In this document: positions 24,979 through 37,164 of the stretch, one piece after another | How positions within the stretch are numbered: the first letter of the stretch is position 1 | How the letters are laid out: each line of letters opens with the position of its first letter | From: Glycine soja | Lineage: Eukaryota; Streptophyta; Magnoliopsida; Fabales; Fabaceae | NCBI RefSeq assembly: GCF_004193775.1 | Contig: NC_041011.1 | Coordinates: 16,214,201-16,278,200, forward strand | DNA length: 64,000 nucleotides | Direction: 5' to 3' | Position numbers and translations under genes: made by a program | The notes under the pieces: generated by a model | Database searches by the model: none | Seen by the model: the letters and a program-made list of their open reading frames with translations, nothing else | Told to the model about the DNA's origin: nothing

Positions 24979-27900
24979 TTAGGTAGAAAGATACCTTGGA
25001 TATGCATGTATGTAGCAAAAATATCTCACAAAACATATATATGTATGTTTAGGTAGCAAGATACCTTGGACACGCATGTATATAGCAAAATACCTCATGG
25101 AAAAAAAGAGAGCAAAAAGAGAGTGAGCAAGAAAAGAATAAGAAGGAAGGAAAAAAAATAGAAAATAAGAAAAAAATAAAAAATAAAAGTTGTCTAGCTA
25201 AAAAACAACATGCTTGTGAAAAAGATAATTTCCAACTTTTCTTTGAAAGATTTTACTGATCTTAACCAGTTTCTGAAAAAAAATGTGTATACACCTGAAG
25301 AGCGAATGGTGTGAAAATTTTCCGAACGCCCAAAATGGACTCGGATGAATGCATGATTTGATAAAAGAACATATTTTGGAAACACTGGGTTGACTTATAA
25401 TAGGGAAAATGAATCCTGAGCCCTAGTGTCACATGACCATAAAAACTTGATGCTTGAGTGTCCACATGGGTGCATGCATGACCAGTTTTGCATAAAATTT
25501 CCTAATCATCGTTGTTGCATGTGTATCATGGAAATAATGTAGGACATCCCCTTTATCCCCGAACCGCTGGCCAAACCCTGACATATATCATGACCAGCCG
25601 TTCTACAAGCCTTGAGCCAAAATCCCAACTTATCATAAACCTTGACCCAGGGTGAGAATGTCAATCCTTGCCCTCGGAAAACAACAAAAAAAAAAGAAGA
25701 AAAGAAAAATTCCCAATCAAAGAGTAGGAGAAAGCAAAAAAAAAAAGAGAGAAGGAAAGAAAATTCCCGATCAAGAATCGGAAGAAAACAGAAGAAACAT
25801 CCAGAAAGGTCTTTGGACCAGACAATATCTGAACAATACAGAATTGTCACCAAGTAAACAAGAAAAAGGAAACCACGACCTAAAGTGGTCCTCTCCCTTT
25901 GATTGCTGACAAAATCCTGTGCGCTAGCGACTTTCTCGCCACGCACTACCAAAAACACAAAAGGAAAAGGAAAAAACACTCAAAGCCAAATTCCCCACCT
26001 AAAAACCATTATTGATCCATGATCACGCATGTAATCTTTGATTTGATAGGAAATGATTTGCAAAATCAAGTCATGACATATCTATGGTTCGGAATTAGGA
26101 TAAAACACTTACCTGTGTGAGATTGATACACTTTGAGTGATTTTCTCCTATCTTTGTTGGACCCAGTGCTTCCTCTAAATGGTCATTTAGAAACGAAATG
26201 CTAACATCCAAAATCTCATTTACGGTTATGAGAAAATTTCATCAGCATGCTCTCCTTCCCCGATAGACACATTGTTTTTCATCCAAAAGCATATGTTGCT
26301 CTGATCAGTTGGAAGTTTTGTCTCTTTACTAAAGCATGTTCGCATTTTGGTGAAGAAAACACCGAGACTATTTTTAGTCTCACAGTTAGCAAGAACTACG
26401 TAGGTCTGAGTTCCTCATCACAAATTGAGGATACGTAGGAGCAAAAGACCTGCTTTTGTCAACCACCCCACTTTTTGTTACCGTGACCCAAGAGTCCGGG
26501 GGCATGCGGAGCCACATGACTGTGGGATCCCCAAATTCGTATGTTCCATCATTTATCATTTGTATGCTATCTTTTGTTTAACTGAGGGACTAACGTTTGT
26601 TTCGTTTTGATTGACTTTTGTTTTGTGCATACATGTCGTTTGAACTGTTACGTTAGTATTTACTTCTTTGTTGTCAATAGTGTTTTTTGAAATTCCGGAG
26701 TCGTGTGGAGTTTTCCATTTAGGAACGTCGTCCTAAAAATAAAATGAACCAAAATCATGATAAAAAAGGAAAGAAGTGTTGTGAATAAAATGTCTACATA
26801 TATAAAGGAAAAGAAAAAATGTTTATATATATACATGTATGTAAAAGGAAAATGTGTATAGAAGGTTTTTGTGTGTATAAGTGATGCGTGGAGAGAAATT
26901 CTTGTGTGTGTGAACAACGAGTGTATATAAAGAAACTTTTGTATGAGCCATAGGTGTGCGTTGGAGAAAAATGAAAAAGATCTTTGAATGTAAATAGGGT
27001 TTGATCATGTGACGTAAAGAGAGAGAGTTCCAATGCGTATACAGAAAAAGTTTGTCATGTATAAGAGTGTAGATATACAAAGAAAAATTTCTTCATAGAG
27101 GACCATAGGTGTATAATTTTGTGAATATATAAAAATGAAACAAAAAGGAAAAAGAAAGAAAGACCGCAAAGGTCGACATGTTATAGTTAAGAAATATAAA
27201 TCATTCGTAAAGAGCAAACGTATCTTCTGGAAACAAGGGACTGACGCTAAGAGTTTATTTTCCGGAATAACCAAGATAAGAATGGATGAATTCATTAAAC
27301 TGATGAAAGAACATAACTTGGAAACGTTGGGTCTATTTGTGTAAATTCCCAACCGTAGTATCACAATGCCATAAACGAGATGCTTGAGTGCCCACCTGGC
27401 TGTAGCCATGACTAATTTTGCACGTTGTTTTCAAATCATCATTGTCACGCGTGCCTTATGGAATAATATGGAAGTTCGGCCCGAAATCGACACCTTGACA
27501 CCCAAATTTGTTTCGCCCCAAATATAAAGATTGGGTTCCCACGATAAAAGACCCCATTGAAACACAACCTTAGACCTTTTTGAACCTTGGCCTATAAAAA
27601 AGAATCCTCATTCCTTCCCCGAAGCAAAGGACAGCAAAATCTCCTCAAGGGAGAGCGAATAGAATGCTAAAACCCGATGTCCCAAACAAAGGGATGGGGA
27701 AGGAGAAGTGAAAAGAAAGAAAAGGAATAAATGGAAAGAAAGAAAAAGAAAAAGATGAAAATAAAGAAAAGAACAATAAAAAAGAAAAGGAAGGATTCCC
27801 GATCGAAGGTCGAAGGGAAGTGAAAATGGAAAAAAGCGGAGGCAAACAGAATAATTTTGGGTCAATGAAAGAAATGGAATTTTAAATCTTCAATCCAGAT

Positions 27901-28429
27901 AAATTCTCGGCAAGGTAAGTGACTGCCGGCAAAGGGAAACCCATTTTTGGTGTCTCTTCCTTTCAGATTGCCATTCTCGACTGGCGATATCCCACCCCAC
28001 ATGAACAAAGAGGAAAAGACCGAAACACCCAGCTTCCTCTCCAAAAACACTACCCTCGAGAAAATCCTATTGATCCGTGATCGTACGTTTGATCTTTGAT
28101 TCGATAGGAAGTCGTGTGCAAAATAGAGTCATGGTGCAGTTATGGTTTGGGAATAGGATAAAACACTTGCATGTGTGAGTTTTATACACTATGAGTGATT
28201 TATTTTCAGCTTAGCCTGATGTTTCCCCTGCATGTTCATTTAAAAGCTAAAAGTTGACATCCTGCCCTTCATTCTCGGTTACAAGGACGATTACCCTTAG
28301 CACAAGTATATTGTTTCTCTAAGATATGGTGCTCTCACGAATGATTTATTTTTCTTTGCAAAAAGCATGTTTTCCTTTTAGGTGGAAAAACCCGGTGGAC
28401 CGTTCGGTCCTGCCAACAAACTTTTTTCG
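24978..28429 (+). other. non-coding 3' part of the Ogre-like element with a 2-kb spaced duplication
   Basis: Two related blocks, about 25400-26150 and 27330-28205, share GATGCTTGAGTG, a purine-rich AAAGAAAAAG section and GGATAAAACACTT..TGTGTGAG, with much divergence. At 26385-26462 a segment (AACTACGTAGGTCTGAGTTC, GGATACGTAGGAGCA) resembles LTR sequence at about 17722-17800. The ORFs here are low-complexity. No pol domain was found. Confidence 0.6.
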
Positions 28430-29530
28430 GAGACCCATGAATGTCATTGCCTAGCGCTGTTCATGTGTCCTCCACCTTCGAGTCTGGAGCCCCGCAAATG
28501 TCATTGCCTAGCACTGTTCGCCAATTCTCCATTCTCCACTTTTATTCGGAGACCCATGAATGTCATTGCCTAGCGTTGTTCATGTGTCCTCCACCTTCGA
28601 GTTTGGAGCTATGCTTCATGATTGCCTAAGTGTGGACCCTCAAGTGCAATCCTCCATTCTCCCCTTTTTTTCAGAGCCCCATGAATGTCATTGCCTAGCG
28701 CTGTTCATGTGTCCTCCACCTTCGAGTTTGGAGCTATGCTTCATGATTGCCTAAGTGTGGACCCTTAAGTGCAATCCTCCATTCTCCCCTTTTTTTCGGA
28801 GCCCCATGAATGTCATTTCCTAGCGCTGTTCATGTGTCCTCCACCGTCGAGTTTGGAGCTATGCTTCATGATTGCCTAAGTGTGGACCCTCAAGTGCAAT
28901 CCTTCATTCTCCCCTTTTTTTCGGAGCCCCATGAATGTCAGTGCCTAGCGTTGTTCATGTGTTCTCCACCTTCGACTTTGGAGCTATGCTTCATGATTGC
29001 CTAAGTATGGACCCATAAGTGCAATCCTCCAATCTCCCCTTTTTTTCGGAGCCCCATGAATGTCATTTCCTAGCGTTGTTCATGTGTCCTCCACCTTCGA
29101 GTTTGGAGCTATGCTTCATGATTGCCTAAGTGTGGACCCTCAAGTGCAATCCTCTATTCTCCCTTTTTTTCGGAGCCCCATGAATGTCATTGCCTAGCGC
29201 TGTTCATGTGTCCTCCACCTTCGAGTTTGGAGCTATGCTTCATGATTGCCTAAGTGTGGACCCTCAAGTGCAATCCTCCATTCTCCACTTTTTTCGGAGC
29301 CCTAGGAATGTCATTGCCTAGCGCTGTTCATGTGTCCTCCACCTTCGAGTTTGGAGCTATGCTTCATGATTGACTTGTGAGGACCCTCTAGTGCAATCCT
29401 CCATCCTCGCCTTTTATCTGGAGCCCCATGAATTGCGTTTTCGTTCATGCATCCTCCACCCAAAGAGTTTGGAGCCATACTTCATGATTGACTAGTGAGG
29501 ATCCTCTAGTGCAATCCTCCGTTCTCCAGG
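28430..29530 (+). repeat. 125-bp tandem array in the 3' UTR of the Ogre-like element
   Basis: About eight units with the core ATGAATGTCATTGCCTAGCG, then GTGTCCTCCACCTTCGAGTT and GCTTCATGATTGCCTAAGTG. Units begin near 28556, 28681, 28806, 28931, 29056, 29180 and 29303. Shortened units lie at the start and diverged ones at the end. Tandem arrays before the 3' LTR are known in Tat/Ogre-type elements. Confidence 0.93.
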
Positions 29531-29786
29531 GTTTTTCATCGTCAAGTGCGGATCCTCCTGACTGGGAAATGTGATCTTTGTTATTTTCCCGATTGATTTC
29601 TTTGCCAAACGTGTATATGTATATTATGATATTGTTGTTTTTGTTGTTGTTTGTATTTTGTTTTGTGTTGTGCAGAAAAAGAAGGAGTAGAGACGAGAGT
29701 CGTCATAGACTAGTCACGGAAAGGGCAAGACGGACGAAATCAGTGTCTTATCTTTGCTTTCCTCTTATCTCCGATAAAAGGTAAGT

Positions 29787-29799
29787 AAAGAGGGGCAAC
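29787..29799 (+). other. polypurine tract of the Ogre-like element
   Basis: AAAGAGGGGCAAC lies directly before the 3' LTR start TGTCAT at 29800 and would prime second-strand synthesis. Confidence 0.7.
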
Positions 29800-31922
29800 T
29801 GTCATACCCTAATTTCGTCCGGGGATTATTACTTGATAATATGCAACCTTTGATCGGCCGCTTTGAGATACTTGGCATCCTTTGTTTCACAATATGTGAA
29901 GTCCCGAGACATGCCGAAAATCAAAAGGAAGCAGGCTTACGCGATCCGTGAAATTCCGTAATGTGGCGGAAACCAAAAGGAGGTATTGTTACGCAATCCG
30001 TGAGTTTCCGTAACTTCTTCGAAAGCTAAAAAAGAGTAAATACATGATCCGTAAGGATCCGTAACCTTACGGAAAGAAAATAAGTATCGTTACGAAATTC
30101 GTAAAGTTTCGTAACGTTACGGAAAAAGAATCACCAAAAAAGGTAAATGGGGGTGAACTTAACAAGATAGGGGTGTAAATAACAATTCAAATCTAGGCCC
30201 TTCCAGAACATTTTGGAAGTTAGGTTGCTTAAGGAGGAAGCAACTGGGCGGCAAGCTCCTCCACGTTTTTGAAAAATGGTTTCCGAGGCTTCCGCGGCTT
30301 CCGTAAAATTTCCGAAAACCTTGGGTAAGCATATTCCACTTAACATTGGTGAAAGGGAAGAGAAAAAAGATGAAAGTTAAGTCATATATGCTTCCGTAAG
30401 GCTTCCGTAACTTTTCCGTAAATTACGAAAGAAGGTGGGGTGAACTTATCAAGATAGGGGTGTAAATAGAAATTCGAGTCTAGGCCCTTCTAGACCATTT
30501 TGGAAGTTGGATTGCTTAAGGAGGAAGCAATTGGGCGGCAAGCTCCTCCACGTTTTTGAAAAATGGTTTCCGGGGCTTCCGGGGCTTCCGCGACTTCCGT
30601 AATACTTCCGTAAAATTTCCGAAAACCTTGGGTAAGCATATTCCCCTTAACATTGGTGAAAGGGAAGAGAAAAAAGATGAAAATCAAATTCGAAAACACT
30701 TCCGTAAGGCTTCCGTAACTTTTCCGTAAAATACGAAAAGGGGGGTGAACTTAGTAATTCGGGTGCGCTTAGAAATCTTCTTCATTAAGTCTCCGGGCGG
30801 CAAGCACCTCCCTTTTTTTCTATAAATAGGGGAGGGGGGAGCTGTTTCAAAATGTTCAAGACCCCCTTTGGCTATGCATTTCGGCTATTTTGGGCAAAAA
30901 ATAGATTTTCGTGAAGAAAAATCGAGTTGAAGTACTTCCATAACGCTTACGTAAGCGATTATGTGGAAATTCTTCATCGTTCTTCATCGTTCTTCACTGT
31001 TCTTCATCCGTTCTTCGTTTGTTCTTCATTCTTCAATGGGTAATTTTTCGAATCCGAGACTTTCAATTCATTTCTTGTTTTGTGTACTTTCACTTTAATT
31101 TCGTTTACTTTCAGTTTTCTTTTCTTCCGTTTTTAACGTGCTTTAACCGTTTATTTAAGCCGTTTTCTCGCCTAATAAATGATAAAATAAATTTCAACCG
31201 ATCATTTGTGTTGTAATCTCGTTTAATCACTGTTACAACAAAATCTAACCGATCGTTCACGTTGTAACCACGATTAAACCAAAAAGAGGTAAAATAATAA
31301 TATAATAATCAAAAATATCTTTTAATAAAATAAAGCGAAAAATCAATCAGACGTTTTCTCTTTGGGATTTCTCATTCTTAATTGAATTGACTAATAACTA
31401 AAGTGAAACTAAGGCTAAAATCAACTCGCCTAGTCAAGCTCGTCCACAAAAAATAGGGTTTTGAAAGTTTATCTTTTCAGTTTCTTACCAAGTAAAATGG
31501 ATCATTTTTAAGGTTCAACGCCTTAAAATGATCACCTTTCAAGTAAAAAGAATCACTTGATTCACGCATAAGAAAGAACTACGTAGGTCTGATTTCCTCT
31601 TCGATGGAGGGTACGTAGGAGCAAGAGCCCGCTTTTGTCGACCTCAAAAAAATAAAAAGAAATAAAAGTTAAGATAACACAATTTCCACAATTCTGAAAA
31701 ATAGGCTGTTGTCCTTTGAGACAAACGTAAGAGGTGCTAATACCTTCCTTAAACGTAAATACAACTCCCGAACTTAGAATTTTCATTTCGATCGGTTTCC
31801 TTCGGTTTTTCTGACGTTTTCCATAAATAAACGTTGGTGGCGACTCCGCGCATCTTTCCTCCTTTGGAAAGCGCACCCGTGAGCCTCGCCTTCGCTCGCC
31901 CGCAAAAGGGCACATTGCGACA
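29800..31922 (+). repeat. 3' LTR of the Ogre-like element
   Basis: 2123 bp, collinear with the 5' LTR, with the same internal duplication and TATA-like box. It ends GCGACA directly before the GGTTG target duplication. Confidence 0.92.
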
Positions 31923-31927
31923 GGTTG

Positions 31928-32696
31928 GAAAATGGAAATTTTGTCCTTGCAATGCATTGCTCTATGACTACTTAATACTATATTGAAAAAGGTCCGTCTC
32001 ATACATGTTACCAGGATAGTATAGATTTAAGGGTGTCATGACAATTGTGCTGGTGTTGAAGGATTTTGTATGACTGAACTAAATAAAAGCCTAGAAGCTT
32101 GAAATATGCTGCTAATAAGTATTGGAAGAAGATGAGTGTTGGATTTGACTACAAATGACTGGGGAAAAATGGACTGCAATTTTCATGTGAAGACAGGAGA
32201 CGGAAGAATGCTTTAACAGGAGCCCACATCAGTGTTTTAGCCTAAAGCTTGTTACCTCTCCTGTCTTTGACACTGACAATGACCTTTAATTTTGTAGTTT
32301 CAAATTGCCTTAGTAGGATCCAGTGCGCCTTTTAATTGGATACACATTGGCTAGTAGTGTTTAAAAGATGAAAACAATTTATTTTGTTGCAATGCCATAG
32401 TTGCAAGTTTTTTGTTCATCATGCTTTGCCTGAGAGTAGCCTATTCTGATGTTGCTACTCTGTTGGTGCTGGTGAGCCACTTGATTGGATCCCACCTTCC
32501 TCTGCACCTAGACTGACCACTGCTTTGACAACATTGGATTAGAGGAGTCTTACCAAATTAATAGGAGCTTTGTTTTTACCCTCTTTGTCTCGTGTTCTTT
32601 TGCTACTTTCTTGCTTTCCATTTTTTTATGATTAACTGATGCTTGTACTTACAAATTTTGTACTCATAAGGTTTTACACTTCTTGCTTGCCTCCAG
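31928..32696 (+). other. intron of the glycine-rich remnant after the retrotransposon
   Basis: Continuation of the host intron up to the AG at 32695-32696. No features were recognised. Confidence 0.5.
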
Positions 32697-33565
32697 GAAT
32701 ACCCAGCTGGGACTTACAAAAATGTTACTGGATCTGATAAATCACTTTGTCACAGTTGTCCTGTCAATGAGCTTCCTCACCGTGCTGCTTATATTTCAGT
32801 CTGAGGTAGATTTTATAAGTTTAATGGATGATTACGTAAACAGGCATGCAAGAGACTTTTTTCTCATTCAAGTATTATTATATTGTGGATGCTATTTGTA
32901 AATCTAGCATTCATTTACTTTATTTATTCTTGGGGGTATATGGTATAATGTGGCCCCATTCTTGCTTCATAGTATTTTCTAAAAGATACCCATCTTATTT
33001 TAATATCTGGAACATCAATGCATAATTTGCTATCTTGTTTCTTTTATGCAGGTGGTATTACTGAAACCCCTTGTCCCTACCAATGTGTTTTGGACAGATA
33101 TCATATGCCTGATTATTACACAGCCCTTGAAGAGTTAATTTACAGGTTTGGTGGGCCTTGGCTATTTGGTCTTTTTCTTATGGGTCTCTTGATCTTGTTG
33201 GCACTGGTGCTTAGTGTTGCAAGAATGAAATTTGTTGGGGTTGATGAATTACCAGGCCCAGCACCCACCCAACATGGTTCTCAAATAGACCACTCCTTCC
33301 TTTTCCTAGGTGTTGGAAACAAACAGAGTTGAGGAGTCCTAGAGTCATGTTCACAGAATGTACTTTATGGGACCTAATACTTTCAGTGAGCCTTGGCATC
33401 TGCCACATACACCTTCAGAGAAAATAAAGGATGTTGTGTAAGAAAGACATTTTTCTGTTTGATCATTATAAATTCCATGGTTTAAATTTGATGATGTCAA
33501 TTTTTTTATTTGTTAATTATATTTTCTTGGTTATGATTTTGTGATGGATATCTTCGAACATTTTC

Positions 33566-34550
33566 CTGTTTTAGGCCTTCCTTGGTAGCAGAGACCAACT
33601 TCTTTCCCTCAAATTCCTTAAGTTGACCAACAACATACTCATCAATAGCATCAACCAAGTAGAGAACCTCGTACCCCTTCTTCTTAAGCTTTTCAAGGAA
33701 GGGGGAATTCTCGACAGCTTTCTTGCTTTCACCAGTAATGTAGTAGATGTCATTCTGTCCTTCCTTCATCCTGGTAACATAGTCCTTGAGGCTGGTCATC
33801 TCATCACCACTTAGTGGAGTCATACCTGAGCAATTCAGCTAGCTTTGTCTTGTTCTGAGAATCCTCATGAATACCAAGTTTCAGGTTCTTAGAGAATCCT
33901 TCATAAAACTTGTTATAGTCTTCCTTGTTCCAATGAAATTTCAAAGAACATCTCAATGCCCTTCTTGACCAAGTTCATCCTGATGACTTTCAGGATCTTG
34001 TTTTGCTGCAACATTTCTCTAGAAATGTTCAGAGGAAGATCCTCATAACAAAGGATACCCTTAACAAAGCTAAGATATTCAGGCATCAACTCCTCACAGT
34101 TGTCCATGATGAAGACACGGCGAACATACAATTTGATGTTAGGCTTCTTCCTAGTGTCAAAGAGATCAAAAGGTGCCCTCTTGGGGATAAAGAGGACAGC
34201 CTTAAACTCCAGCTGACCCTCAACAGAAAAGTGCTTAACAGCCAAATGCTCTTCCAAATCATTGGTAAGACTCTTGTAGAAAGCAGCATATTCTTCTTTT
34301 GTAATCTCTTCAGGTTTCCTCATCCAAATAGGCTTCTAGTTGTTCACCAATGACCACTCGTGAGATACCTCGTTAATGGTCTTCTTTTTCTTCTCATCCT
34401 TCTCCTTATCTTCATCCACATCTTCAACTTTATGCTCCTCATCCTTGTTCTCTTCCTCATCCTTATCATCAGAAATCTCATTTTCAGTAGTCTTCTCAAT
34501 CCAGAGAGAAATTGGATAGCTAATGAATTCATAATGCTTCTTTGTTGACG
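33566..34550 (-). pseudogene. cytosolic HSP90 middle-domain fragment, antisense
   Basis: On the minus strand, blocks clearly match the plant cytosolic HSP90 chaperone: EFISYPISLWIEKTTENEIS, an acidic stretch, [85 protein letters not shown] and [20 protein letters not shown]. This is the middle domain and the start of the C-terminal dimerisation region. The ATPase domain and C-terminal end are missing. It has a stop near 34337, frame changes near 33925 and 33810, and no introns within about 1 kb. It could be a retrocopy or a captured exon. Not functional as a chaperone; a transcript through the region in + direction would be antisense to HSP90. Confidence 0.88.
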
Positions 34551-34594
34551 CTGCAATCTTGAAGGATCAATCTTCCTTTGGCGTCAGATTATGT

Positions 34595-34985
34595 TTGTGA
34601 GACCAAAATGGTGTGCTTATTAGAGCAAGATCTGAGTTACACCCAGGTATGCCTCAACCACATGAAGATGAAGCATTTGCATTTCATCAAACTCTAATTT
34701 GGATACAACAACAACTCCAACTTCAAAACGTGGTCTTCAAGAGCTACAACTATAAGTTCATCCAACATACTCTTAATGCAACAAAGAAAGGTTGAAATAA
34801 ATTCCATGTTATTCTAGCCAGATGTATGGCTCTTTTAAATTCATCCAAAAACTCTTGTTAGTTTAGTCAAGAGGCAAGCCAACATTGTTGCCCACAAGCT
34901 TGCTGTATGCTAGCTATCATGATTTCATTTGTATTCCTCAAAATGTATTCTTTGATATCCTTAATAAAATGACATGAATTTGTTT
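34595..34985 (+). mobile_element. LINE 3' end with RNase H-like (RVT_3) remnant
   Basis: The peptide ARSELHPGMPQPHEDEAFAF, then ALIW-like and LQLQNVVFKS segments and a VKRQANIVAHKLA-like block in another frame, resemble the RNase H-like C-terminus of plant LINEs. The unit ends in an A-rich tail near 34985. Stops and frame changes show decay. It abuts the HSP90 fragment. Confidence 0.55.
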
Positions 34986-35684
34986 CCTTAAAAAAATATC
35001 TATAGCGCCATGTAACTAATATGAAAGTCACAAGAGGTGAAGAATAGTAAAGAGAAGGTTAAAAAGTGGTTGTTGAAACTGAGGTTTTTCATTTACTTTT
35101 CTAATGGCCAAAGTTGGGATGTAAAAGTTTTGATTTTTCGCTTTCGATCCAACCTCCTGTTTGCACCATAATTGTTGAACATAATGATAACAATGCCCAA
35201 CCAAAAGAATCAGTGCGTGTGTGTGTTGGAGAAACAATTGAAACAACTTATCCCACACCAAACCAAAGGTGTTGTCCATTTGATCACATAGTCATGCGCC
35301 ACTATATTCCCTTCCTTTTTATTCTTGTGATCTTCTCTTTCATGCACTCTCACTGATGGGTATGAACATTTCTATATGTGTCAAATAATAAGCGATAATA
35401 TTATCTAATGCATAGCGACGAGAGCAAGGCTTTCCTCCATATCAGTACCCATATATACCTTTATAAGATTGCCACCAGTTCTGCCTCTGGTTTTAGATTT
35501 ATTTTATTATGGATTGAAAGTTTTCTGATCTTGAGGCCTTGCCACTAACAGATTTTTAAAACATTGCATTTTCCCTTCGCACTTTATACATCCATTTTTT
35601 ACATTGCACTAACCCAAAAATTATGGTTTTCTTTATTAGTTCTTAGTTACAGTAATGATGAAATACGAATTTCCTTTCATATAG
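34986..35684. other. unassigned stretch
   Basis: It contains an 80-codon ORF at 35114-35356 (+) that I do not recognise. Otherwise AT-rich. Confidence 0.35.
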
Positions 35685-35770
35685 GTGAAGGCCTGGCTTG
35701 CTGACAAGGATGCTGAAGCATTGAGATGCCAGAAGTTGCTGGTGAAGGAAGAGGAAGCTGCTCTAAAAAG
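35685..35770 (+). pseudogene. isolated coiled-coil exon
   Basis: An 86-bp block between an ATAG acceptor and a GTACAT donor encodes VKAWLADKDAEALRCQKLLV followed by KEEEAALKR. It is a charged alpha-helical segment resembling one exon of plant coiled-coil proteins of unknown role. No neighbouring exon was found, so it is best read as a captured fragment. Confidence 0.5.
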
Positions 35771-37164
35771 GTACATTTAGTGCTATGACTAGTTTGTCCT
35801 TCAACCTATCCTTTTGTGGTACCTTTTCCCAATCTTTCCCTTTTTTCTAGTGCCTTTATTGATAAGGTCTTGTCGATCTGCGTCTGCCTTGAGTGATTCT
35901 TGATTTTCATTTGAATTTTTAGGTTCTTGAGGAATGACAAATATTTCAAGGGTTTGTTGGGTTGAGTTTCATATATACAAAAATATTGTCTAATCTTCAA
36001 TTTATTTGTGTCTCTAAAAGTTTGTCTTCTTTAGTTTTGGGTGCTTGATTTTTCATTGTCCCTCCTTTACAGGGCAGTCACCATGATTGGACGAAATTTA
36101 GGATTAAAAGTGGAGCCCGAGCATAACAATTTTTAATTCTTTTAATAGAAGAATTGAGGAAATTTATATATTCATTGAATCAATGCAGCTGAAAAAGCAC
36201 AAGCAAAAAATCTAACTTGGTTTCATAGGCTCTTGCGGTCATGAGAGAAACAAATTCCAAATTGATTAACTGGGATCAGTTTCTAAGAAAGATAGGGGTG
36301 TTATGATCAAGCAGCATAACTCATGCATAGTTTTAGCAAAATTTGACTAGTCCAACTGCACAGACAAAACATCATAATGCAATAGTTTTCACTTTGTTTA
36401 CCCACTGTCTAGGTTGCTGTCATTATTAATATTTCTAGAGACTAGAATAGACTTACATTGACTTACACAGACAGAACATTATATGTTTGTCAATAATTCA
36501 CTTTCTTCCTTATTAGTGTTTTTATTCTTATATATTTTTTCTGTTTTAGTTTTAACCCGATTATCAAGTAACATAATTGATGGCAAAATAATTAGGTTGA
36601 ACCTAGTAATTTGTTCCAATACGTAGATTCTGGAGCATAGATTATCTATTCATGGCATGTGTAATGGAGCACACAACATGTCTTATGTCACTAATGCACC
36701 TATCTGGTTAGCGTATATATCCTGACACATTTTCTTTATGATTCTGGATTCAGATTTTTTTTCCTGGGTCATGTTGATATAGCTTTTTAATAATTATGTG
36801 CTTGTTTAGAATATAGCTTTGTGTCCCTGCAGATCATTCCAGGCTTACACTTGCACTTATGTTTTCTTAATTGCTTTTCTAGGATTAGGATACTTTTAAT
36901 TTTGAGCAACCACACAATCGAGTTATACATATGACTAGCTGTAATAATTTTATTTTCAATAGCAAATTTGCAGGTGTAATAATTACGATACATATAATTA
37001 TGCATAATGATTTCAGTTATATCGCATAATTTTTTTTTAGTATATTAATTTCATTGCAAAATTTTGACCGGAGTAGTATAATTTCATTGTTGAATTAAGT
37101 CTCATATGAGACATTAAGTATAATTATATTTGCACATATAATTACTGCCATTATTGAAAAGAAA
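35771..37164. other. AT-rich stretch
   Basis: No exon or repeat boundary was recognised. ORFs are short and AT-driven. Confidence 0.4.

Larger units (their letters stand above)
15953..31922 (+). mobile_element. Ogre/Tat-like LTR retrotransposon, 15,970 bp, lacking pol
   Basis: Long LTRs of about 2.1 kb at 15953-18068 and 29800-31922 start TGTCATACCC and end GCGACA. Perfect GGTTG target duplications lie at 15948-15952 and 31923-31927. A primer-binding site and a polypurine tract are in the expected places. Inside, in order, are a gag region, a nested solo LTR, a 128-bp tandem array, a plant-transposon-type extra ORF remnant, AT-rich repeats and a 125-bp tandem array before the 3' LTR. I find no protease, reverse transcriptase, RNase H or integrase, so it could only move using proteins from another element. 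Large size, extra ORF and 3' tandem repeats fit the Ogre/Tat branch of Ty3/gypsy. It lies in an intron of the glycine-rich remnant. Confidence 0.88.
7160..33437 (+). pseudogene. glycine-rich transmembrane protein remnant, nine exons
   Basis: Nine collinear exons with GT..AG borders: 7160-7282 plus 9755-9757 (split by a solo LTR), 11333-11388, 11485-11584, 11683-11800, 11891-12100, 12219-12555, 15060-15152, 32697-32805 and 33052-33437. They encode part of a large plant glycine-rich membrane protein (GASVMHSNANLGVHGQG, GLGHGNTLSNGIGSGGGHGG, GGSGANGT, PAGTYKNVTGSDKSLCHSC). A membrane segment follows (FGLFLMGLLILLALVLSVA). Lesions are a solo LTR in the first exon, an apparent one-base loss at the 15060 acceptor, TGA at 32802-32804, a small deletion near 33309 and TAG near 33341. 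The 5' and 3' parts of the gene are missing. A 16-kb retrotransposon occupies the intron before 32697. The cellular role of the parent is not known to me. Confidence 0.75.

Noticed and set aside
25506..25979. 157-codon minus-strand Phe-rich ORF
   Set aside because: It is the complement of a purine-rich AAAGAAAAAG stretch; low complexity.
26660..27409. Overlapping minus-strand ORFs rich in Phe, Tyr and His
   Set aside because: They mirror TATG/AAAG-rich non-coding sequence of the Ogre-like element.
28382..29004. Repeated ORFs in the 125-bp array
   Set aside because: They are by-products of tandem repetition with changing frames and no start context.
28430..29530. CRISPR-like array
   Set aside because: Units are contiguous 125-bp tandem repeats without unique spacers, in a plant retrotransposon.
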